Source: BTRG01 sp036986275
Lineage (GTDB): Bacteria; Pseudomonadota; Gammaproteobacteria; Acidiferrobacterales; SZUA-150
Assembly (NCBI GenBank): GCA_036986275.1
Contig: BTRG01000010.1
Span: 1-56,347, forward strand
Length of the DNA: 56,347 bases
Direction: 5' to 3'
A program made the translations under genes and the position numbers. This document shows, piece by piece, positions 8,021 to 16,853 of the stretch (the first letter of the stretch is position 1; every line of letters begins with the position of its first letter). Under the pieces are notes generated by a model. It was given only the letters and a program-made list of their open reading frames with translations. It did not search any database and was not told where the DNA came from.

Positions 8021-8926
8021 ATGAAAACCGCTTCTGCACTTGATCAGGAAGTTGAACGCAATATCAAGGTCGATGGAAACACAACAATCACTTATAAAAT
8101 ATACAAGCCCGGAAAATATCGCCGCTTGCTTGTTTTGATTCATGGCATGGCCAGTAATATGACGCGCTGGTCGGAATTTGTTGACCACACCAGGTTGACG
8201 GATGATTGGGATATTCTGCGACTGGACTTGCGCGGCCATGGTAAATCGATTGCCCGCAAACGCCTTGGCATGGCATCGTGGTGCAGTGATATTTCAGAAA
8301 TACTGGACGTGGAACGTTACCAGGACGCCGTCATCATTGGCCACAGCCTGGGGGCGCAAGTGGCCACCCAGTTTGCAACGCGCTATCCCTCACGCACGGC
8401 CGGACTGATATTAATCGATCCTGTTTTTTATCAGGCACTTCACGATAAAGAACACCGCTTCTACAAATTGCGATTCATTCCCTGGGCACTGTCAGCCTTC
8501 ATCCGTCTGCTGAACAGGCTGGGTTTCTATCGCCGGGATTTCCCCTATCGCGACCTGCGTAAACTGGATGAAGAGACTCGGGCCGCCCTGGCAAAGAGTG
8601 GGGACATGAATGAAATTGTCGAGCTCTACAGCTCACCCTTTCCAGATCTAAAGCAGTTTCCTATCGCTAACTACATACAGGAAATGGTGGAGTCACTACG
8701 TCCCAATCCGCAATTCAAATATGTCACGGTGCCTGTGCTGTCGGTGCTGGCAGCCTCACCCTCGTACACAAATATTGAGACAACACGAAACATTATGGAT
8801 AAACTGGAACAGGGCGAATCGGTAGAAGTGCATGCCTATCATTGGCCATTAACCGAGCAACCCGATGAAACCCGAGAGGCAATAGAAAACTGGTGTGAGA
8901 AAACCTTTGCTACGGTAAAGTCCTGA
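8021..8926 (+). CDS. Alpha/beta hydrolase
   Basis: 301 residues. The oxyanion region is LLVLIHGMASNMTRW, the nucleophile elbow is IIGHSLGAQVA with Ser109, and the expected acid and histidine are in the C-terminal third (YHWPLTEQPDE contains the likely catalytic His). A cap domain rich in arginine and phenylalanine spans about residues 135-220. Related enzymes include esterases, haloperoxidases and C-C bond hydrolases; the substrate cannot be read from the sequence. No signal peptide, so cytoplasmic. It converges on the permease gene three bases downstream. Confidence 0.85.
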   Translation: MKTASALDQEVERNIKVDGNTTITYKIYKPGKYRRLLVLIHGMASNMTRWSEFVDHTRLTDDWDILRLDLRGHGKSIARKRLGMASWCSDISEILDVERYQDAVIIGHSLGAQVATQFATRYPSRTAGLILIDPVFYQALHDKEHRFYKLRFIPWALSAFIRLLNRLGFYRRDFPYRDLRKLDEETRAALAKSGDMNEIVELYSSPFPDLKQFPIANYIQEMVESLRPNPQFKYVTVPVLSVLAASPSYTNIETTRNIMDKLEQGESVEVHAYHWPLTEQPDETREAIENWCEKTFATVKS

Positions 8927-8929
8927 TGC

Positions 8930-9991
8930 TTATTCGCTGGCTACCTCTTGTGTCCTGGGCCAGGCTGTTATCAAGGCCTGCACCAGCGTTGCTAAAGGAA
9001 TGGCGAAAAACACGCCCCAGAATCCCCACAATCCACCAAACACCAATACCGCGACAATGATAGCAATGGGGTGCAGGTTCACGACTTCAGAAAACATTAA
9101 TGGTACCAGTACGATTCCATCCAGCACCTGAATCACTGAATACGCAATTATTAAATAGGCAAACTCCGGACTCCAACCCCATTGGAAAAAGGCGACCAGC
9201 GCTACGGGAAAGGTAACGGCCACGGCGCCAATATACGGCACGACCACAGACAGCCCAACCAAGGCTCCCAGCAAGATAGCATACTGTAAACCCAGCAAGG
9301 CAAAGGCTGTAACACTGGCAACCCCTACAATCAGAATTTCCCAAAACTTGCCACGTACATAGTTACCCAGCTGCGTATCCATTTCTTTCCAGACGCTAGC
9401 CATGAGTGTACGCTTCTTGGGGAGGAAGCGATCAAACCATTTCAATATTGCCCACTTGTCCTTGAGGAAAAAAAACACCAGTAATGGCATCAGCACCACA
9501 TAAACAGTGACTGTTATGATGCCGGCCATGGAAGCAACCGATTGCGAAACAATATTATGACCCATGTCGCCAAGCTCTGAGCGAACCATCTGCATAGCAT
9601 CCAGTACCTGCTCTTCACTTATAAAAGGATATAATTCAGGTAATCGCGTTAAGGCCTCCTGCCCTCTGGCGATCATTTCGGGTAACGCCTGAAAGAACTC
9701 GGCTATCTGTCTCGCCAATAATGGAAACAATCCGAAGAAAACAAAGACCAGGAAGGCCAGGAAGACGAGGAAGACGAGCATCACTGCATGGGTGCGTTTT
9801 GAACCATGCATGTCCAGAAAAATCACCAGGCCATCCAGCAAGTAGGCAATCACTATACTGGCAAATACAGGCAATAACATGCCGCCCATAAAGATAACGA
9901 TAGAAAATCCCAGCACCAGCAATACCGCCAGGTACACTGCCTGCGGGTCGGAGAAATAACGCCTTAACCAATCGCTTATGACTTGAATCAT
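8930..9991 (-). CDS. AI-2E family transporter (PerM-like permease)
   Basis: 353 residues with about eight hydrophobic helices, beginning DPQAVYLAVLLVLGFSIVIF and including the family block VVPYIGAVAVTFPVALVAFF and the C-terminal LWGFWGVFFAIPLATLVQAL. The amphipathic segment AEFFQALPEMIARGQEAL is the usual extracytoplasmic helix. The family includes TqsA exporters and sodium/proton antiporters, so the solute is uncertain; gammaproteobacterial PerM proteins are mostly uncharacterised. It lies just downstream of the DUF1614 relic on the same strand. Confidence 0.9.
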   Translation of the reverse strand: MIQVISDWLRRYFSDPQAVYLAVLLVLGFSIVIFMGGMLLPVFASIVIAYLLDGLVIFLDMHGSKRTHAVMLVFLVFLAFLVFVFFGLFPLLARQIAEFFQALPEMIARGQEALTRLPELYPFISEEQVLDAMQMVRSELGDMGHNIVSQSVASMAGIITVTVYVVLMPLLVFFFLKDKWAILKWFDRFLPKKRTLMASVWKEMDTQLGNYVRGKFWEILIVGVASVTAFALLGLQYAILLGALVGLSVVVPYIGAVAVTFPVALVAFFQWGWSPEFAYLIIAYSVIQVLDGIVLVPLMFSEVVNLHPIAIIVAVLVFGGLWGFWGVFFAIPLATLVQALITAWPRTQEVASE

Positions 9992-10023
9992 GTCCTGGGA
10001 ATCGTCTTCCGTGAGGTCAATTA

Positions 10024-10392
10024 TTATGCCGGCAACACAGCCACTATACCGGTAATAAATATTCCATCAAAGGCGCCTGCCCCGCCAATTGATGCCAGTG
10101 GTGCGACCAGCTTGCGAATGTCCGCCAGGCGTGGCAAGTCGGCGCCCGGCAAGACACCCGATGTGCCCGAGATATAGACCACGGGCACGACACAACCGCC
10201 CGGATTTACTGCAATCAGGGCCTTGCCTGTAACGGTTCTCTTCGGTTGTTTTAATAAGCCACAGCAAACAGCATGTGTCTCGACATTACTAATGTCCGCG
10301 TGAATAAGGTGATCAGCCCGGCAAAGACGATGATGAACAATACCAGGGCTGGAGAATGTTACGATGGCCGTAGCGACATGAATGCCCCACAC
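10024..10392 (-). pseudogene. Remnant of a DUF1614 membrane protein with internal deletion
   Basis: The frame ending at TAA 10024-10026 contains two blocks that belong far apart in DUF1614 proteins: GKALIAVNPGGCVVPV (from about 10227) and then directly VYISGTSGVLPGADLPRLAD, ASIGGAGAFDGIFITGIVAV. In intact relatives, roughly 80-100 residues of transmembrane helices separate them. The upstream part of the frame has no hydrophobic N-terminus of the family. The junction is in frame. I call it an eroded gene lying between degP and the permease; the deletion estimate is from memory of the family, not an alignment. Confidence 0.75.
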
Positions 10393-10439
10393 AAGCCTTC
10401 ACCTGCATGGGGCATAGTTTAATGGATGTAATAATACTG

Positions 10440-11960
10440 TCAGGGCTTGATCACAATAAAGAATTTACCGTTACGCCGCCTGATCTTTATCAAAATATTA
10501 TTTCCTTTTTTAAGACTCTTCGTGGCGTTCCTGAAACCCTTAACAGACGTAATCCGTTTACGATTGATGCTGGTAATCACATCACCGCGGCGCATCCCTG
10601 CGCGCTGGGCAGCGCTGCCCGCTTCTACTGCACTGACGACGACTCCTTTGGTAGCCTCCGGTACACCAACTTGCCTGGCGATCTCGGAAGTCAGGGTCTG
10701 CACCTCCAGCCCTGCTAATACGGCTTCTTCGGAGCCAGTACCATCTGAGTCTTTTTCATCACGCGATGCGAAAAGATCTTTCGGCTGTTCGGCAATCCTG
10801 ACTCGCAAGGTCTTTGTTTTACCGCTACGTATAACCTTGACCTTGACCTGTTTACCTACAGCCGCGCGCGCTACAACATTGCGCAAGGTAGTCGGGTTAT
10901 CAATATCATTACCGTCAAATTCAATAATGACATCTCCATCTTTAAACCCGGCCTTCTCGGCAGGTCCGCCTTCAACGGTCTCACTGACCAATGCACCCTC
11001 GGCCTCCTTGAGATCGAACTGTTGAGCCAGGTCCTTGGTGATCTTTTGTATGGAGACGCCCAACCATCCGCGAACCACCTTGCCGGTTTTGATCAGGCTG
11101 TCCATCACGGCCTTGGCCATATTGCTGGGAACCGCAAAACCTATCCCCATATAGCCACCGCTGCGACTGAAGATAGCGGTATTGATGCCTACCAACTCAC
11201 CCTTCGTATTTACCAAAGCGCCGCCGGAGTTACCGGGATTGATGGCGGCATCGGTTTGTATGAAATCTTCATAATCCGCTATGCCGACATTGGCGCGTCC
11301 GACCGCGCTGACGATGCCCATGGTAATAGTCTGGCTCAGCCCAAAGGGATTCCCTATCGCCAGGACATATTCGCCGACATTCAGGATGTCGGAATTGCCC
11401 CAGGGAATGACCGGCAAGTCATCCCCGTCCTCAATCTTGATCACGGCCAGATCGGTCTTGGGATCGGTGCCTATGATCTTGCCCTCAAATTCACGATCAT
11501 CGCTGAGCACGACCTTTATCTCATCGGCCTTCTCAATTACGTGGTTGTTGGTAATAATATAGCCACGTCTATCAACAATAACGCCAGACCCCAGGCTACT
11601 TTCATATCTCTTGCGTGGATTTCTATCCCTGAAACGGCGCGAGAATTCTTCGCCAAAAAAATGCTTAAAGAAAGGATCATCCTGAAAAGGAGAACGCACT
11701 TCCTTTTGCTTTATTGTGCGGCTGGTAGAAATGTTTACCACGGCAGGTGAGGCGGCTCTCACAATAGGAACAAAATGATTTGGCGGCCCGCCTGTTACCG
11801 GTACGGCTGCGGCGGTTTCAGCAACAGCCAGGGCCGGCGTGCTTTGCGCCTGCGGTAACCAGTCCCAACGCACCGACAGGACGACGCCTAGAATCACGCC
11901 TGACAATAATACTATACCGGCCAGCACTCCCAGCCGAAACGAGCCACGCTCAATGGTCAT
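10440..11960 (-). CDS. degP: DegP/DegQ-type periplasmic serine protease (HtrA family)
   Basis: 506 residues: an uncleaved or cleavable N-terminal hydrophobic segment (10-29), a trypsin-like domain with His140 (TNNHVI), Asp170 (TDLAVIKI) and Ser245 (NPGNSGGAL), then two PDZ domains (about 300-390 and 415-505). The long Q-linker/LA loop around 82-120 is of DegP type. It degrades or chaperones misfolded envelope proteins. Start supported by GAGGAG upstream. It follows clpB on the same strand after 70 bases, so part of its expression may come from the heat-shock promoter; a TATACT at about 12000-12006 may give it its own promoter. DegP and DegQ cannot be separated here. Confidence 0.95.
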   Translation of the reverse strand: MTIERGSFRLGVLAGIVLLSGVILGVVLSVRWDWLPQAQSTPALAVAETAAAVPVTGGPPNHFVPIVRAASPAVVNISTSRTIKQKEVRSPFQDDPFFKHFFGEEFSRRFRDRNPRKRYESSLGSGVIVDRRGYIITNNHVIEKADEIKVVLSDDREFEGKIIGTDPKTDLAVIKIEDGDDLPVIPWGNSDILNVGEYVLAIGNPFGLSQTITMGIVSAVGRANVGIADYEDFIQTDAAINPGNSGGALVNTKGELVGINTAIFSRSGGYMGIGFAVPSNMAKAVMDSLIKTGKVVRGWLGVSIQKITKDLAQQFDLKEAEGALVSETVEGGPAEKAGFKDGDVIIEFDGNDIDNPTTLRNVVARAAVGKQVKVKVIRSGKTKTLRVRIAEQPKDLFASRDEKDSDGTGSEEAVLAGLEVQTLTSEIARQVGVPEATKGVVVSAVEAGSAAQRAGMRRGDVITSINRKRITSVKGFRNATKSLKKGNNILIKIRRRNGKFFIVIKP

Positions 11961-12030
11961 ACCTACTCCTCAAATGTAACAATTTCAAACCTACCAGTGC
12001 AGTATAGCAAGCTGTGGAGGGCTGTGCCGC

Positions 12031-14637
12031 CTAAGCCACTTCGGACTCACCCGCACTTTTTTTTCCTTTATTGAAGTCAAATTCACCAGCGACGACCTCG
12101 ACATTGATCATATCACCGGCGGTAAACCTGCCTGCCAGGATTTCCTGGGCCAGTGCATTCTCAATAGTCTGCTGTATGGCGCGCTTCAGGGGCCGCGCGC
12201 CATACACCGGATCAAAACCGGCCTCAGCCAGTTTGTCCAGTGCAGCCGGAGAAAGTTCCAACCCCATGTCCCTGTCTTGCAAACGTTTGCGCAGGTACTG
12301 CACCTGTATGTTAGCAATGCGATGCAATTGTTTGCGGCCCAGGGGATGAAACACTACCAGATCGTCCACACGGTTAATAAATTCCGGTCGAAAATGACCG
12401 CCAACGATTTCCATGACTGCCTTTTTCATTTCATCATAGTGTTCTTCACCGGCCAGTTCCTGTATCACCTGTGAACCCAGGTTGGATGTCATGACGATAA
12501 CAGTGTTACGAAAATCGACTGTGCGGCCATGGCCATCGGTCAAGCGGCCATCGTCCAGCACTTGTAACAGGACATTAAACACATCCGGGTGCGCCTTCTC
12601 GACTTCATCCAGCAGTACGACGGAATACGGTTTGCGTCGTATCGCTTCCGTCAGATAACCACCCTCCTCGTAACCCACATAACCCGGTGGTGCGCCTATG
12701 AGCCTGGCCACAGAGTGTTTCTCCATAAACTCGGACATATCAATGCGCACCATGGCATCATCGGTATCAAACAAAAACGATGCCAGGGCCTTGGTCAACT
12801 CGGTTTTGCCAACACCGGTAGGCCCAAGAAACAAAAAGGACCCATAAGGCCGATTGGGGTCTGACAAACCGGCACGGGAACGGCGAATGGCATTCGCTAC
12901 CGCGCTGATGGCTTCTTTTTGACCGACGACACGCTTACGCAACTCATCTTCCATGCGCAGGAGCTTGTCGCGTTCACCTTCCATCATCTTGCTGACAGGT
13001 ATCCCTGTCCATCGAAATACCACTTCGGCGATCTCGTTTTCCGTCACGGAATTACGCAACAGGACTAAATCCTGACCTTCTACCGCGCTGGCAGCCTCCA
13101 GTTGCTTCTCCAACTCAGGGATACGGCCATATTGCAATTCAGACATACGCGCCAGGTCACCGGCCCGGCGCGCTGTCTCCAGTTCCAGTCTCACACGATC
13201 CAGGTCTTCTTTAACATGTTGTGCGCCCTGCACCGCCGCCTTCTCGGACTTCCAGATCTCATCCAGATCAGCGTATTGCTTTTCAAGTTTATTAATTTCG
13301 GATTCCAGATCATCCAGGCGTTTTCTGGACGCCTCATCGGATTCTTTCTTCAAGGCTTCACGCTCAATCTTGAGCTGGATCAATCTGCGATCCAGCTTGT
13401 CCATTTCTTCCGGCTTGGAATCAATTTCCATACGTATGCGTGAGGCTGCCTCATCGATCAGGTCAATGGCTTTATCCGGCAATTGTCTGTCGGTAATGTA
13501 ACGATGCGACAGGGTCGCGGCGCTGACAATGGCCGGATCGGTGATGTCCACACCGTGATGCACTTCATACTTTTCTTTCAAGCCACGCAAGATAGCGATG
13601 GTGTCTTCCACATTTGGTTCATTGACCAACACCTTCTGGAAACGGCGTTCCAGGGCCGCATCTTTCTCGACATACTGCCGATATTCATCCAGTGTCGTCG
13701 CACCTATACAATGCAATTCACCACGCGCCAGTGCCGGCTTCAGCATATTACCGGCGTCCATGGCGCCCTCGGCCTTGCCGGCACCAACCATGGTATGCAT
13801 TTCATCTATGAATAAAATAATCTGACCTTCCTGTTTGGAAAGATCATTCAGTACCGCTTTCAGGCGTTCTTCAAACTCGCCGCGAAACTTGGCGCCGGCA
13901 ATGAGCGCGCCCATGTCCAGTGATAACAAACGCTTGCCCTTAACACCTTCCGGGACCTCGCCATTGACAATACGCTGTGCCAGGCCTTCAACAATGGCGG
14001 TCTTACCCACACCGGGTTCGCCGATTAATACGGGGTTATTTTTTGTGCGTCGTTGCAGTACCTGTATCGCACGACGTATCTCATCATCACGACCAATAAC
14101 GGGGTCAAGCTTGCCCTGCTCGGCGCGCTCGGTCATATCTATGGTGTATTTATCCAGGGCCTGACGCATGTCCTCGGCATTCGGATCGTCGACCTGCTGG
14201 CCACCCCGCATTTCATCTATGGCCTTTTCTATACCGGCACGGGATACGCCAGCTGCCTTCATGATTCTGCCCAGTTCACCCTTGTCCTCCAGGGCGGCGA
14301 GCACAAACAACTCGGTAGAAATGTATTGATCCTTGCGTTGCTGGGCGTATTTATCCGTCAGATTCAGCAACTTGCTAAGATCGTTGGAAATATGCACATC
14401 GCCACCGGCGCCTTCCACTGATGACAACGTATCCAGCACCTGACCCAACTGGGTTCTCAGGGCATCGGCCTTAACATCGGACTTGGTTAGCAAGTGGCGC
14501 GTGGTGCCGCCTTCCTGATCCAGTAAGGCCACCATCAGGTGTGCCGGCTCTATGAACTGGTGGTCGCGGCCAAGCGCCAGGCTCTGGGCATCCGCCAGGG
14601 CCTGTTGAAATTTTATTGTAAGTTTATCCATGCGCAT
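12031..14637 (-). CDS. clpB: ClpB disaggregase (Hsp104 family)
   Basis: 868 residues from the ATG at 14637, chosen because MRMDKLTIKFQQALADAQSL matches the ClpB N terminus and an AGGGGGA ribosome-binding site precedes it. Order: Clp-N domain (1-150), AAA1 with Walker A GEPGVGKTAIVEG, coiled-coil middle domain (about 410-525), AAA2 with GPTGVGKTELTKA, and the C-terminal D2-small domain. With DnaK it rescues aggregated proteins. No ClpP-binding IGL/F loop is evident, consistent with a disaggregase. A canonical sigma-32 promoter lies 41 bases upstream of the start. Confidence 0.98.
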   Translation of the reverse strand: MRMDKLTIKFQQALADAQSLALGRDHQFIEPAHLMVALLDQEGGTTRHLLTKSDVKADALRTQLGQVLDTLSSVEGAGGDVHISNDLSKLLNLTDKYAQQRKDQYISTELFVLAALEDKGELGRIMKAAGVSRAGIEKAIDEMRGGQQVDDPNAEDMRQALDKYTIDMTERAEQGKLDPVIGRDDEIRRAIQVLQRRTKNNPVLIGEPGVGKTAIVEGLAQRIVNGEVPEGVKGKRLLSLDMGALIAGAKFRGEFEERLKAVLNDLSKQEGQIILFIDEMHTMVGAGKAEGAMDAGNMLKPALARGELHCIGATTLDEYRQYVEKDAALERRFQKVLVNEPNVEDTIAILRGLKEKYEVHHGVDITDPAIVSAATLSHRYITDRQLPDKAIDLIDEAASRIRMEIDSKPEEMDKLDRRLIQLKIEREALKKESDEASRKRLDDLESEINKLEKQYADLDEIWKSEKAAVQGAQHVKEDLDRVRLELETARRAGDLARMSELQYGRIPELEKQLEAASAVEGQDLVLLRNSVTENEIAEVVFRWTGIPVSKMMEGERDKLLRMEDELRKRVVGQKEAISAVANAIRRSRAGLSDPNRPYGSFLFLGPTGVGKTELTKALASFLFDTDDAMVRIDMSEFMEKHSVARLIGAPPGYVGYEEGGYLTEAIRRKPYSVVLLDEVEKAHPDVFNVLLQVLDDGRLTDGHGRTVDFRNTVIVMTSNLGSQVIQELAGEEHYDEMKKAVMEIVGGHFRPEFINRVDDLVVFHPLGRKQLHRIANIQVQYLRKRLQDRDMGLELSPAALDKLAEAGFDPVYGARPLKRAIQQTIENALAQEILAGRFTAGDMINVEVVAGEFDFNKGKKSAGESEVA

Positions 14638-14677
14638 AGCAGGCTTCCCCCTGGAAAAAAATTCGGTACTGTCTTGT

Positions 14678-14707
14678 TTATGGGGGTCAATCGGATAGGA
14701 TTTCAAG
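14678..14707 (-). promoter_or_regulatory. Sigma-32 heat-shock promoter of clpB
   Basis: On the minus strand CTTGAAA (14707-14701) and CCCCATAA (14685-14678) are separated by 15 bases. This is an almost exact match to the RpoH consensus CTTGAAA-N(11-16)-CCCCATnT. It precedes the clpB start at 14637 by about 41 bases, the expected arrangement for this regulon gene. Confidence 0.92.
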
Positions 14708-14827
14708 GGTCTTCATGGGCAGCCACTAACGTTAAAGTAGATAAATACAGACTATTCCGACACCATAGGAAACTGGCGAATTTCACCCTGTTTATGTCCC
14801 GCAAAATAGCAGCAACTAAGGACGACA

Positions 14828-15196
14828 ATGAGACCCGACACGAAGAAACTGGACCAGATCATTTCCGCGGCCAGGCGCTATCAGGATGAGCGCGCCCTGA
14901 CTTATCGGGAGCGGGCGTTAAAGATGTATCCCCCGGTGTGTGGCCGCTGCGGACGCGAGTTCACGCACAAGAACCTGCGGGAACTGACGGTACACCACAA
15001 GAATCACGACCATGATGATAACCCACTCGATGGCAGCAACTGGGAACTGCTGTGTCTGTATTGTCATGACAATGAACACCAGCGTCATATAGATATAGTC
15101 AGAGGTGGCCCCACCGCTTCCGGCGCAACATCCGGCAAGGGTGCAACCCATAAGGCCTTAGGCAATCTGAAGGATTTGCTCAAGGACAAGAAATGA
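14828..15196 (+). CDS. yajD: YajD-family HNH nuclease
   Basis: 122 residues. The HNH fold is bounded by zinc cysteine pairs CGRC and CLYC, with the HHKNHDHDDNP active-site histidines between and DNEHQR at the end of the domain. The N-terminal half (ISAARRYQDERALTYRERAL) is typical of YajD. Its biological role is unknown, though conservation across gammaproteobacteria suggests a housekeeping job. A low-complexity Gly/Ser/Thr linker (about 100-112) precedes a basic tail. It is divergent from clpB and converges on gdh across a shared terminator. Confidence 0.93.
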   Translation: MRPDTKKLDQIISAARRYQDERALTYRERALKMYPPVCGRCGREFTHKNLRELTVHHKNHDHDDNPLDGSNWELLCLYCHDNEHQRHIDIVRGGPTASGATSGKGATHKALGNLKDLLKDKK

Positions 15197-15234
15197 ACTA
15201 CAGCGGCAATTGTTTAGGTAAATTGATTGAATAT

Positions 15235-15261
15235 AAAAAGCTGCATGATGTGCGGCTTTTT
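15235..15261. terminator. Bidirectional rho-independent terminator between yajD and gdh
   Basis: AAAAAGC-TGCA (15235-15245) pairs with TGC-GGCTTTTT (15251-15261) around a 5-nt loop, with one G-T wobble pair. The stem is flanked by A-rich sequence on one side and T-rich on the other, so it can terminate transcripts from both convergent genes. Confidence 0.85.
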
Positions 15262-15279
15262 ATATCTTGCCTTGGTGAA

Positions 15280-16704
15280 TCAATACACACCAATATCCAG
15301 ATAAGAACGTGATATTTTCTGTATGGCAATATAAAACGCCGCTGTCCTGAAATCTTCTATGCGTTCATTACTACGATAGACCCCATACAATTCCTGAAAG
15401 GCCATACGCATGGTGTCATCAAGCCCGGAGCGCACCAGATCCACTTCGTCAGCACCTTTGCCCAGGGTATCTTTCATATGCTGAGGGATCTTGACACCGG
15501 TATGTTCCTCCAATAATGCAGTATATTGACTGTTACGCAGCTCATCATGGCGGCGTTGCATGCGGCCAAAACGAATGTGGGAAAGATTGCGTATCCACTC
15601 AAAATAGGACACGACTACGCCACCGGCATTTATATAGGCGTCCGGTAATATGGTGACCTTGCGTTTACGAAGAATTTCATCTGCTTCAAAGGTTACAGGC
15701 CCATTGGCGGCCTCGGTAATCAGTTTGGCCTTGATATTTTTTGCGTTGCCTTTGTGAATCTGCCCTTCCAGGGCTGCCGGTATCAGGATATCGCATTCCA
15801 GCTCCAGGGCGCTGGCGCCGTTTTCATTAAACACGGCATCAGGAAATCCCTTGATTGTATGATGTTCAACTATGTATTGATGAAGATTTTCTATATCGAT
15901 GCCTTTTTCACTCAACAACACACCATCGCGCTCTATCACGGCGATGACTTTTACCCTATCTTCCTCTGATAAAAACTTGGCGGCGTGATAGCCCACATTA
16001 CCCAGCCCCTGCATGACAACGGTCTTGCCGGAGAGACTGCCAGTCATGCCGCTTTCTTTCACGGCATCAGGATGACGAAAGAATTCCTGCAATGCATATT
16101 GCACGCCACGGCCTGTTGCCTCGGTACGGCCCCTTATGCCGCCATGATGCACCGGCTTACCCGTCACACAGGCAATATGATTAATATCTTCCGGAAACAA
16201 GTGTTTGTAAGTATCTGCCATCCAGGCCATTTCACGCTGGCCCGTTCCCATGTCTGGCGCCGGTACATTGGTCGCCGGATTCAGAAACCCTTTACGCGCC
16301 AGCTCCAGTGTAAAGCGGCGGGTGATCTTTTCCAGTTCGTCACGTGAATATTGTATGGGGTCTATCAACAAACCGCCCTTGGAACCACCAAAAGGCACAT
16401 CGACGATGGCGCACTTATAGGTCATCAGTGCAGCCAGGGCTTCCACTTCATCCTGGTTAACAATGGAAGCAAAACGGATACCGCCCTTGGAAGGCAATCT
16501 GTGTGTGCTATGCACCGCACGCCAACCGGTGAACACCTGGATCTCACCGCGTATCTTGACCGGAAATTTAACTTGCAAAACAGAGTTGCAGGCCTTGATG
16601 GCCGCTATCGTGCCGGGATCCAGATCCATGGCGGCCATGGCGCGGTCGGCCATGAGATCTACACTGTCACGAAACGTGATCTTGCTAATATTGTTATTCG
16701 TCAT
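15280..16704 (-). CDS. Glutamate dehydrogenase (Glu/Leu/Phe/Val dehydrogenase family)
   Basis: 474 residues from the ATG at 16704, which has AGGTGA nearby; an ATG 18 bases upstream lacks a ribosome-binding site. The dimerisation domain carries the catalytic signature VDVPFGGSKGGLLIDP and PAPDMGTGQREMAWMADTY; the Rossmann domain carries VVMQGLGNVGYHAAK. The enzyme interconverts glutamate with 2-oxoglutarate and ammonia. Cofactor preference is not clear from the sequence. glnB, the nitrogen sensor that reads 2-oxoglutarate, is encoded 13 kb away, not in an operon with it. Confidence 0.92.
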   Translation of the reverse strand: MTNNNISKITFRDSVDLMADRAMAAMDLDPGTIAAIKACNSVLQVKFPVKIRGEIQVFTGWRAVHSTHRLPSKGGIRFASIVNQDEVEALAALMTYKCAIVDVPFGGSKGGLLIDPIQYSRDELEKITRRFTLELARKGFLNPATNVPAPDMGTGQREMAWMADTYKHLFPEDINHIACVTGKPVHHGGIRGRTEATGRGVQYALQEFFRHPDAVKESGMTGSLSGKTVVMQGLGNVGYHAAKFLSEEDRVKVIAVIERDGVLLSEKGIDIENLHQYIVEHHTIKGFPDAVFNENGASALELECDILIPAALEGQIHKGNAKNIKAKLITEAANGPVTFEADEILRKRKVTILPDAYINAGGVVVSYFEWIRNLSHIRFGRMQRRHDELRNSQYTALLEEHTGVKIPQHMKDTLGKGADEVDLVRSGLDDTMRMAFQELYGVYRSNERIEDFRTAAFYIAIQKISRSYLDIGVY

Positions 16705-16853
16705 GTAATCACCTGCGTCCATGTATATTTAAGGTATATCACATCAGACAGGGAACAAAAGAGTTGCACACCGGCATTCCCTGGCCCAACTGAGAGAATT
16801 TATAGGTTTATCGGTCACCGACTCTCTATCTGGAGTCAGTAATGAGATGATTC

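Noticed and set aside
11022..11750. 242-codon open frame antisense to degP
   Set aside because: Antisense shadow of a clear HtrA protease gene.
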